64,000 nucleotides of DNA from Prosthecobacter gellanilyticus. Its GTDB lineage: Bacteria; Verrucomicrobiota; Verrucomicrobiia; Verrucomicrobiales; Verrucomicrobiaceae. Shown in pieces: positions 53,447 to 60,612 of this stretch. Where the stretch lies: assembly GCF_007992435.1 (NCBI RefSeq), contig NZ_BKAG01000010.1, positions 1 through 64,000 on the forward strand, written 5' to 3'. A program made the position numbers and the translations under genes. How positions within the stretch are numbered: the first letter of the stretch is position 1; every line of letters begins with the position of its first letter. Under the pieces are notes generated by a model, which did not search any database, was not told where the DNA came from, and saw only the letters and a list, made by a program, of their open reading frames with translations.

Positions 53447-54618
53447 GCGCCGCAGCATTCCTCCCCTATGGGCGCCAGAACATCAATGAGGCTGACATTG
53501 CCGCCGTCGTTGAAGTCCTGAAGTCAGACTATCTCACCCAGGGGCCCGCCATCCCGCGTTTCGAAAAGTCAGTGGCAGACTGGTGCGGGGCGAAGCACGG
53601 CATCGCCTTCGCCAATGGCACGGCCACCATGCACTGCGCAGCGCAGGCCATGGGCCTGGGTCCGAGTGACTACTTGTGGACGTCGCCGATCACCTTCGTC
53701 GCCTCCGCGAATGCCGGACGCTACTGCGGAGCCAAGGTCGACTTTGTGGATGTGGATCCAGGAACCGTGCTGATGTGCCCTGAGCGTCTTGAAGCAAAGT
53801 TGGTTCAGGCAGAAAAGGCTGGCACCTTGCCCAAGATCGTGGTGCCCGTGCACTTCACCGGGCAGTCTTGTGACATGCCCCGCATCCATGCCCTGGGCCA
53901 GAAATATGGCTTCAAGATCATGGAGGATGCCGCTCACTGCATGGGGGGTGAGTTTGAAGGAGAGCGCATTGGCAGCTGCCGCTGGTCGGACGCAGCCTCA
54001 CATAGTTTTCACCCTGTGAAGATTGTCACCAGCGGCGAAGGCGGCATGATCACGGCCAATGATGATGAACTGGCCTGGCGCATCAGCATGCTGCGCACCC
54101 ATGGCATCACGCGTGATGAAAAGCGCATGGTCAACGAATCCCACGGCGCCTGGTATTACGAGCAGCTGGAGCTGGGCTTCAACTACCGCATGACCGACCT
54201 CCAGGCCGCGCTGGGAGCCAGTCAGATGACCCGGCTGGAATCATTCGCGAAGCGCCGTCGTGAGATCGCTGATCTGTATGATCGCGAACTCGCAGGCCTG
54301 CCGCTCCGTCCCCTGGCCCGAGATCCTCGAGGCATCAGCGGCTGGCATTTGTACATGATTCGGCTGAACCTGGGTGAGATCCGCAAAACACGCCGCGAAG
54401 TCTTCGACAGCATGCGCGCGCAGGGCATCGGCGTGAATGTGCATTACATCCCCGTGCACCTGCAGCCAGACTATCAAAAGCTCGGCTTTCAGAAAGGCAT
54501 GTTCCTGGAGGCCGAACGCTACTACGAAGAGGCCATCACCCTCCCGATGTTCCCGCTGATGACGGATGAGGATGTCGTCCGCGTCAAGGATGCCCTGATC
54601 ACAGCCACCGGGATTTAA
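53443..54618 (+). CDS. pseC: UDP-4-amino-4,6-dideoxy-N-acetyl-altrosamine transaminase
   Basis: This 391-residue PLP-dependent aminotransferase of the DegT/DnrJ/EryC1 family installs the 4-amino group on the PseB product. It shows SDYLTQGPAIPRFEK, a substrate-loop FANGTATMHCAAQAM, VPVHFTGQSCDM, the PLP-binding EDAAHCMGG, and SFHPVKIVTSGEGGMI with the Schiff-base lysine. NYRMTDLQAALGASQM and a C-terminal NVHYIPVHLQPDYQKLG are typical. It overlaps pseB by four bases. Assignment to PseC rather than another sugar transaminase rests on its neighbours as well as on the sequence. Confidence 0.94.
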   Translation: MSAAAFLPYGRQNINEADIAAVVEVLKSDYLTQGPAIPRFEKSVADWCGAKHGIAFANGTATMHCAAQAMGLGPSDYLWTSPITFVASANAGRYCGAKVDFVDVDPGTVLMCPERLEAKLVQAEKAGTLPKIVVPVHFTGQSCDMPRIHALGQKYGFKIMEDAAHCMGGEFEGERIGSCRWSDAASHSFHPVKIVTSGEGGMITANDDELAWRISMLRTHGITRDEKRMVNESHGAWYYEQLELGFNYRMTDLQAALGASQMTRLESFAKRRREIADLYDRELAGLPLRPLARDPRGISGWHLYMIRLNLGEIRKTRREVFDSMRAQGIGVNVHYIPVHLQPDYQKLGFQKGMFLEAERYYEEAITLPMFPLMTDEDVVRVKDALITATGI

Positions 54619-54628
54619 AAAGCCTGCC

Positions 54629-56134
54629 ATGAGCGCACCTTTTCCAGCTCTAGGCATCCGCGCTGACGCCGGAGCGCGCATGGGAATCGGTCATGTCATG
54701 CGCTGTCTGGCGCTCGCCCAGGCTTGGCAAAAACGCGGGGGTGAGGTGGTGATCTACACCCACGCGGAAGCGCCAGCCCTCATGGAACGTCTTCAGCAGG
54801 AAGGTCTGACCACCATCAAACTCCGGCATGAGGCAGGCAGTTTGGATGAGGCACGGGAAGTAGCCTCACTGGCCGCTGATGCTGGCCTGCCCTGGCTGGT
54901 GGCAGATGGCTACCATTTTTCACCTGACTACCTCGCTGCGCTCAAAGGATCCGGCGTCAAACTCCTGGTGCTTGATGATCTCGCCACCATTGACCTCACG
55001 GCTGCGGATATCGTCCTGAATCAGAACGCCTACGCCTCTGAGGCCATGTATCCAGGGGTGAAACGTCTGCTCCCAGGTGCCAGGCATGCGCTGCTGCGGA
55101 GAGAGTTTGTCGCTTCGGATAGACCGCGCTCCGCCGAGCCTCGAGAGGCCTCGGAAATCATCATCACACTTGGCGGTGGTGATCCCGACAACGTGACCCT
55201 GAAGGTCCTGAAATTGCTCTCGGGCTTCACTCTTCGCCCGCTGAAGCTCAAGGTGATCGTCGGCGCGGCCAACCCCCATCTCGACAGCCTTCGAAGCGCA
55301 TCCTCAGGCCCCCACCAAGTCGAACTATTGGTTAACCCGTCCAATCTCCCTGACTTGATGAAGCACGCGCACGTGGCCATCTCCGCCTCGGGCAGCAGTT
55401 GCTGGGAGCTTGCCTGCCTCGGGCTGCCGATGATCCTGATCATCACAGCGGACAACCAGCGTGGCGTCGCGGCCAAGCTCGACGAACTGGGAATCGCCGA
55501 GGTTTCAGGGTGGCACGAGGACTTCCCGGCTGCGGACACCCTGGCACGAATCACCGCTTTTCTGGACGACCAGCCGCGCCGTGAACAGATTTCAATGTTA
55601 GGCCGGAAACTGGTGGATGGTCATGGAGCCGCCAGAGTTGTCGAGGCCATGCTTCATCATCCCCTGAGGGCACGGCATGCTACGATCGACGATGCCAGAC
55701 TGCTTTGGGAATGGGTGAATGACCCGGAAGTGCGGGCCTCGGCTTTCAACACGGCTCCGATCCCTTGGGACGGGCATCTGGCCTGGTTCACCCGGCGTCT
55801 GGAGGATGCGGACTGCTTGATCGCAATCATCGTCGACGAGTCCGGCACGCCTGTCGGTCAGGTTCGCTTTGAAGGTGAGGGTGATCTTGTCATCGTGGAT
55901 GTGAGTGTGGCCCCCTCGGCCCGTGGTCGCGGGCATGCGGCAGCGGTTCTTCGTCTCGGACTCGGGCTTTTGTTTGAGGCCCCGCGCTGGCAGCACGTGG
56001 AAGCCTGGATCAAGACCTCCAATACCGCTTCTCAAAAATCCTTTGCGCGTGCCGGATTCCGGCGTGGCGAAGAAAAGGACATGCACGGCCTGCCGGCCAT
56101 CGGCTATCATTTGTCTCGCCATGAGTTCTTCTGA
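54629..56134 (+). CDS. pseG: PseG-PseH fusion: UDP-sugar hydrolase plus GNAT acetyltransferase
   Basis: This 501-residue protein joins two pathway steps. Residues 1-340 are a GT-B-like nucleotide-sugar hydrolase of the PseG type: GIRADAGARMGIGHVMRCLALAQAW, LVLDDLA, LITLGGGDPDNVT-like strand, and ISASGSSCWELACLGLP. Residues about 345-500 are a GNAT acetyltransferase resembling PseH: RHATIDDARLLWEWVNDPEVRASAF and the acetyl-CoA loop VAPSARGRGHAAAVLRL. The first removes UDP, the second acetylates the 4-amino group; in the usual route PseH acts first. In Campylobacter these are separate genes. The end overlaps the next gene by 14 bases. Confidence 0.9.
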   Translation: MSAPFPALGIRADAGARMGIGHVMRCLALAQAWQKRGGEVVIYTHAEAPALMERLQQEGLTTIKLRHEAGSLDEAREVASLAADAGLPWLVADGYHFSPDYLAALKGSGVKLLVLDDLATIDLTAADIVLNQNAYASEAMYPGVKRLLPGARHALLRREFVASDRPRSAEPREASEIIITLGGGDPDNVTLKVLKLLSGFTLRPLKLKVIVGAANPHLDSLRSASSGPHQVELLVNPSNLPDLMKHAHVAISASGSSCWELACLGLPMILIITADNQRGVAAKLDELGIAEVSGWHEDFPAADTLARITAFLDDQPRREQISMLGRKLVDGHGAARVVEAMLHHPLRARHATIDDARLLWEWVNDPEVRASAFNTAPIPWDGHLAWFTRRLEDADCLIAIIVDESGTPVGQVRFEGEGDLVIVDVSVAPSARGRGHAAAVLRLGLGLLFEAPRWQHVEAWIKTSNTASQKSFARAGFRRGEEKDMHGLPAIGYHLSRHEFF

Positions 56135-56834
56135 CCCCAATCGCTACATCGTCGCCGGAAGCCGCCCCTGGAATCGAGCGGTCTTCGAGGAGCAGCTCCA
56201 GACGTTGCCGGGCCAGTGGAGCTTCGCCAGCACCGTGGAGGAACTCTCGGACCAGCTTCAGCAGTCCCCTGCACCGCGCTACATCTTCTTCCTGCACTGG
56301 TCCATGCGCGTGCCTGATGAGTGGTTGGACACTCATGAGTGCGTCTGTTTTCACATGACCGATGTGCCCTACGGCCGGGGTGGCTCCCCGCTGCAAAACC
56401 TGATCGCGCGCGGACACCGTGAGACCAAGCTCACCGCCCTGCGGATGGCGCATGAGATGGATGCTGGCCCGGTCTATGCCAAAAAGCCACTGAGCCTGGA
56501 AGGCAGCGCCGAGGAGATCTTCCTCCGCGCCGGACGACTTTCGGCGGACATCATTGCTGAAATGGTCCGCACCCAGCCTGAGCCGGTGCCGCAGAGCGGC
56601 GAGCCAACCCCCTTCAAGCGCCGGCGTCCGGAGCAAAGCGCCATCCCGGCAGATCTGCCTGATTTGGGCGCCCTGCATGACTTCATCCGCATGCTGGATG
56701 CCGAGGGCTACCCCCACGCCTTCATCGAGCATGGCGGCTTCCGCCTTGAGTTTACCCGAGCCTCTCTCTATGATGGCCGCCTCGTGGCTGACGTGAAGGT
56801 CACGCGCCCGACTCCCACTGCACCCGCCACATGA
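56121..56834 (+). CDS. Formyltransferase-like protein in the pse operon
   Basis: This 237-residue protein starts at ATG 56121, inside the end of pseG/H. It shows the core of folate-dependent formyltransferases: CVCFHMTDVPYGRGGSPLQNLIARGHRETKLTALRM with the catalytic His, followed by MDAGPVYAKKPLSL containing the conserved Asp in D-x-G-P. The usual HPSLLPxYRG reads HMTDVPYGRG. The remaining 80 residues are a distinct C-terminal part. By placement it may formylate the amino group of the nonulosonic acid instead of acetylating it. No formylation of this sugar can be shown from sequence alone. Confidence 0.75.
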   Translation: MSSSDPNRYIVAGSRPWNRAVFEEQLQTLPGQWSFASTVEELSDQLQQSPAPRYIFFLHWSMRVPDEWLDTHECVCFHMTDVPYGRGGSPLQNLIARGHRETKLTALRMAHEMDAGPVYAKKPLSLEGSAEEIFLRAGRLSADIIAEMVRTQPEPVPQSGEPTPFKRRRPEQSAIPADLPDLGALHDFIRMLDAEGYPHAFIEHGGFRLEFTRASLYDGRLVADVKVTRPTPTAPAT

Positions 56835-57514
56835 AAAAAGTCCTCGTCATTGCCGCCCATCCTGATGATGAAGTGCTGGGCTGTGGCGGGACGATGGCGC
56901 GCCTCTCAGCCGCTGGAACTGAGGTTCATATCATCATTCTGGCGAATGGCCTGACCTCCCGGCCTGATTTCGACGAAAGCCAGGCTGCGGGGGCCCTGAA
57001 GGTCCACCATGAACGTGCCGAGCGCGCAGGCCAGCTCGTGGGTGCCACCAGCGTCAAAGTGCTGGGTTTTCCTGACCAGAAAATGGACACCGTGCCGCTG
57101 CTGGACATCACCCAGGCCATCGAACGGGAGATTGAGCGGACACAGCCTGACACCGTCTTCACCCAGCATGGAGGTGACCTGAACATGGATCACGTCATCA
57201 CCTACCGGGCCACCCTCACCGCCACCCGGCCCATGGCAGGCCGCTGTGTCCGCCGCCTCTATGCCTATGAAGTGGCCTCCTCAAGCGAATGGTCCTTCCA
57301 GCGCTTCGAGCCACGTTTTCACCCCAGTGTGTTCTTTGACATCGGCGACACGCTGGAGACGAAGATCGCCGCCATGCAGGTGTATGAGAGCGAGACTCGC
57401 GCCTTTCCCCACCCCCGCTCCCCTGAGGCTCTGCGTGCCATCGCACGCCGCTGGGGCAGTGTCGTCGGTGTCCAGGCTGCGGAGGCTTTTGAACTTGTGA
57501 GAGAAATTCAATGA
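56831..57514 (+). CDS. PIG-L family deacetylase
   Basis: This 227-residue protein belongs to the PIG-L/LmbE zinc deacetylase family. The metal motif AHPDDEVLGCGGT is at residues 9-21 and a later HGGDLNMDH supplies the further ligands. Members remove an N-acetyl group from sugars. In this position it probably deacetylates a pathway intermediate or the finished nonulosonic acid so that another group, such as formyl, can be put on. It overlaps the formyltransferase-like gene before it and pseI after it by four bases each, which supports a common pathway. Confidence 0.92.
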   Translation: MKKVLVIAAHPDDEVLGCGGTMARLSAAGTEVHIIILANGLTSRPDFDESQAAGALKVHHERAERAGQLVGATSVKVLGFPDQKMDTVPLLDITQAIEREIERTQPDTVFTQHGGDLNMDHVITYRATLTATRPMAGRCVRRLYAYEVASSSEWSFQRFEPRFHPSVFFDIGDTLETKIAAMQVYESETRAFPHPRSPEALRAIARRWGSVVGVQAAEAFELVREIQ

Positions 57515-58575
57515 TGGACTTCAAAATCGGCAACCGTCCGCTTGGCCCCGGACATCCCACTTACATCATCGCCGAACTCTCGGCGAACCACGGCCAGGAC
57601 TTTGATCTCACCGTGCGCATCATCGAGGCCATGAAAGAGGCCGGTGCAGATGCGGTGAAGGTGCAGACCTACACGGCAGACACCATGACCATCGCCAGTG
57701 ACAAACCGCCCTTCCTGATCGGTGGTGGCACACTCTGGGATGGCCGCACGCTGCATGACCTCTACCAGGAGGCTTACATGCCCTGGGAGTGGCAGCCGAA
57801 GCTCAAGAAGATCGCCAACGATCTGGGCATGGATTTCTTCTCCACGCCCTTTGATGCCAGCGCCGTGGACTTCCTCGAAGCCATGGATGTCGAGGTTCAC
57901 AAGATCGCCTCCTTCGAACTCGTGGATCTTCCCTTGCTGCGGAAGATCGCAGCGACCAAGAAGCCCATCATCATGTCCACCGGCATGTCCACGCTGGAGG
58001 AGATCAGCGAGGCCATCGAAACTCTTCGTTCGGCAGGCAGCGGCCCCATCGTGCTGCTGAAATGCACCAGCGCTTATCCTGCATCGCCCGATGAGATGGA
58101 TCTGCGCACCATCCAGGACATGAGTGACCGCTTCCAGACCTTCGTTGGCCTGAGCGATCACACGCTCGGCAGCACCGTCGCGGTTGCCGCCGTCGCCTTG
58201 GGTGCCTGCGTGGTGGAAAAACACTTCACGCTTTCCCGCGCCACTCCCGGCCCGGATTCAAGCTTCAGCATGGAGCCTCAGGAGTTTCGCGAGATGGTGG
58301 ATGCCATCCGCATCACCGAGCAGGCGCTCGGCCGGGTGAACTATGAGGTCTCTCCCAAGGAGATGAAGAGCCGCGTCTTCCGCCGCTCCCTCTTCGCGGT
58401 TGCCGACATCGCCGTGGGCGAAGCCTTCACCGCAGAAAACGTCCGCGTCATCCGTCCCGCCCATGGCCTGCATCCACGTCATCTCGAACAGGTGCTGGGC
58501 ACCAAGGCGAAGGTGGCTATTGAGCATGGCACGCCGCTCTCCTGGGATCTCGTTGAAGGAGCACCATCCAACTGA
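57511..58575 (+). CDS. pseI: Pseudaminic acid synthase
   Basis: This 354-residue NeuB-family enzyme condenses a 6-deoxy-diacetamido sugar with phosphoenolpyruvate to form the nine-carbon acid. YIIAELSANHGQDFDLTVRIIEAMKEAGADAVKVQTY is the family opening; PseI enzymes favour the ELSANHG form over the EIGxNHNG of sialic acid synthases. KIASFELVD, STGMSTLEEI, LLKCTSAYP and LSDHTLG follow, with the antifreeze-like SAF domain from about residue 290 (RSLFAVADIAVGEAFTAENVRVIRPAHGLHP). It is immediately followed by the cytidylyltransferase with no gap. Confidence 0.95.
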   Translation: MMDFKIGNRPLGPGHPTYIIAELSANHGQDFDLTVRIIEAMKEAGADAVKVQTYTADTMTIASDKPPFLIGGGTLWDGRTLHDLYQEAYMPWEWQPKLKKIANDLGMDFFSTPFDASAVDFLEAMDVEVHKIASFELVDLPLLRKIAATKKPIIMSTGMSTLEEISEAIETLRSAGSGPIVLLKCTSAYPASPDEMDLRTIQDMSDRFQTFVGLSDHTLGSTVAVAAVALGACVVEKHFTLSRATPGPDSSFSMEPQEFREMVDAIRITEQALGRVNYEVSPKEMKSRVFRRSLFAVADIAVGEAFTAENVRVIRPAHGLHPRHLEQVLGTKAKVAIEHGTPLSWDLVEGAPSN

Positions 58576-59334
58576 ATGAAGACCATCTGCATCATCCAGG
58601 CCCGCATGGGCTCACAACGACTCACGGGCAAGGTGCTCCGCCACCTGTGCGGACAGAGCATGATCGCCCATGTGCTGGAGCGCGTGGCCTCCGTGAAGCA
58701 TGTTGACGAGGTCTGGCTGGCCACCTCCACGAATCCGGAAAATGACGCGCTGGAAGCCGAGGTGAAGCGTCTGGGCTACCATTGCTTCCGCGGCAGCGAG
58801 GATGATGTCCTGGCCCGTTATCACGGCACCATCCAGGCCGCCAAAGCAGACGTCATCGTGCGTGTCACCGGCGACTGCCCGCTCTATGATCCGATCGTTT
58901 GCGATGCCATGCTGGAACGCTTCCACGCCGCACTGCAGACAGATTCACCACCTGACTTCATGAGCAGTGTCTTTGAGCGCCGTTTCCCGCGCGGGCTGGA
59001 CACCGAGATCTTCACGGCCAAGGCCCTGGAACGCAATTTCAACGAGGCTCATCTGCCCAATGAACGTGAGCATGTCACGCCTCACTTCTACCATCATCCC
59101 GAGAAGTTCCGCGCCATGTCCTGGGTGAACGATGTCGACCTGTCCCACTTCCGCTGGACGGTTGACACTCCCGAGGACTGGGAGTTTGTGGAAATCGTGT
59201 ACAACATCCTGTGGAAACCCGGCCACCTGATCACCACGCAGGAGGTCCTCACCCTTCTGAAGCAGCGTCCAGAACTGGCCGCGCTCAATGCGAACGTGGA
59301 GCAAAAATACAGCGCCGAACAGAAGCTCAAATGA
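58576..59334 (+). CDS. SpsF-type cytidylyltransferase
   Basis: This 252-residue nucleotidyltransferase has the SpsF family opening IIQARMGSQRLTGKVLRHL, where the Gly/Arg/Lys pattern binds CTP, followed by RVTGDCPLYDP with the metal-binding Asp. It should activate the nonulosonic acid as its CMP form, taking the place of PseF, as SpsF does in Bacillus spore-coat operons. The start codon directly follows the pseI stop. The sequence is closer to SpsF than to the PseF/NeuA form with IPARGGSKR. Confidence 0.85.
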   Translation: MKTICIIQARMGSQRLTGKVLRHLCGQSMIAHVLERVASVKHVDEVWLATSTNPENDALEAEVKRLGYHCFRGSEDDVLARYHGTIQAAKADVIVRVTGDCPLYDPIVCDAMLERFHAALQTDSPPDFMSSVFERRFPRGLDTEIFTAKALERNFNEAHLPNEREHVTPHFYHHPEKFRAMSWVNDVDLSHFRWTVDTPEDWEFVEIVYNILWKPGHLITTQEVLTLLKQRPELAALNANVEQKYSAEQKLK

Positions 59335-59356
59335 GTGAAAGAAAAGTTTGTTAGTC

Positions 59357-60604
59357 ATGCCTGAATCGATCGATCCTATCTTCCAGAAGCTGGGCGGAGC
59401 CCGCTTTGCCTCCGCCCTGGCCGCATCCGGCCTTTCTGAAGACATCAAGCTGCGCCTCTCCCTGCCGAAAGCGGTGCGCCGTTTCAACCTTCCCGTGCGG
59501 ATGGATGATGGCAGCCTGCGCATCTTCACTGGCTGGCGGCTGCGCTACTCCGACTGCTTTGGTCCGACGAAAGGCGGTGTGCGCTTCCATCCGGCGACCA
59601 ATGAGGAAGACCTGACCGGACTAGCCTTCCGCCTGCTGCTAAAATGCGCCGTCAACGGCCTGCCTCATGGCGGCGCCGCTGGCGGTGTCTGCGTCGATCC
59701 CAAAAAACTCTCGTCACGCGAGGTTGAGCAGCTCGCCCGTGGCTATCTGAATGCCCTCGGTGAGGAAGTTGGCCCAGATGTGGACATCCTCTCTCCCGAC
59801 CTCGGCACGGATGCCAAGACCATGGGCTGGATGGCGGACCAGTTTAACATGACCCGGCGTGCCTGCATCCCGGGAGCCATCAATGGCAAGCCACCCGCGC
59901 TTGGCGGCATTCCCGGTCGTCCCGGCGCCACCGCACGCGGAGCCTGGAATGTGCTGCGCCTGGTTCTGGAGGAGCGTCGACTGGCGGCTGAAGGCCTGAC
60001 CTTCGCCGTGCAGGGCTATGGCAGCGCTGGCGGACACCTCGCTCGCGTTTTGCAGGCGAACGGACTGCGTCTGGTGGCAGCGAGCGACTCGACAAGCGGT
60101 CTTCACGCGGAAGCTGGCCTGGATGCCGAAGCCATCTGGGAAGCACGCGAAGCCGGACGCGGTATCTCCAGCCTCAGTCTTCCCGGAGCCCAGGCCTTGG
60201 CCGCCTCGGAAGTTCTGGCCGTGAAGGCAGACATCATCATCCCTGCGGCCACGGCCAATCAGATCACGGCAGAGATCGCCGCGCGCCTGCAATGCCGGAT
60301 GATCCTGGAAATCGCCAATGCTCCGATCAGCCCTGATGCGGAGGAAATTGTGACCTCCAAGGGCATCGAAATCATCCCGGATGTGGTGGCAAACGCCGGG
60401 GGAATCACCATGAGCCACTTCGAATGGGCTCAAAACCGGGGCGGAGCCCTCTGGTCGGCTGAGGAAGCCCGCAGCCGTCTGGACACGCGAATGATTGCCA
60501 CTGCCACCAGAATGCTCCAAGTTGCCCGCTCTCGGAATGTCTCCCCGGCCGCCGCCGCCCAGTTTTTGGCCCTGGAACAGCTTTCCGCCGCCCTCTCCCG
60601 CTAA
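59357..60604 (+). CDS. Glutamate-dehydrogenase-like protein lacking a catalytic lysine
   Basis: This 415-residue protein has the full Glu/Leu/Phe/Val dehydrogenase layout: GPTKGGVRFHP with the first substrate lysine, LLLKCAVNGLPHGGAAGGV, the aspartate in ILSPDLGTD, an NAD-binding FAVQGYGSAGGHLARVL, and the C-terminal PDVVANAGGITMSHFEW. In glutamate dehydrogenases the motif PxGGxKGG carries the lysine that activates the substrate; here it reads PHGGAAGG with Ala108. The protein may thus bind but not turn over glutamate, or act on another substrate. It follows the cytidylyltransferase by 22 bases. The ATG at 59357 is preferred over a TTG at 59348. Confidence 0.85.
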   Translation: MPESIDPIFQKLGGARFASALAASGLSEDIKLRLSLPKAVRRFNLPVRMDDGSLRIFTGWRLRYSDCFGPTKGGVRFHPATNEEDLTGLAFRLLLKCAVNGLPHGGAAGGVCVDPKKLSSREVEQLARGYLNALGEEVGPDVDILSPDLGTDAKTMGWMADQFNMTRRACIPGAINGKPPALGGIPGRPGATARGAWNVLRLVLEERRLAAEGLTFAVQGYGSAGGHLARVLQANGLRLVAASDSTSGLHAEAGLDAEAIWEAREAGRGISSLSLPGAQALAASEVLAVKADIIIPAATANQITAEIAARLQCRMILEIANAPISPDAEEIVTSKGIEIIPDVVANAGGITMSHFEWAQNRGGALWSAEEARSRLDTRMIATATRMLQVARSRNVSPAAAAQFLALEQLSAALSR

Positions 60605-60612
60605 TTTCTCAC

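Noticed and set aside
51557-53458. 633-codon open frame on the minus strand opposite the FkbM and pseB genes
   Set aside because: Both plus-strand genes have clear family motifs; the antisense frame is a by-product of G/C-rich third positions and its translation resembles no protein.
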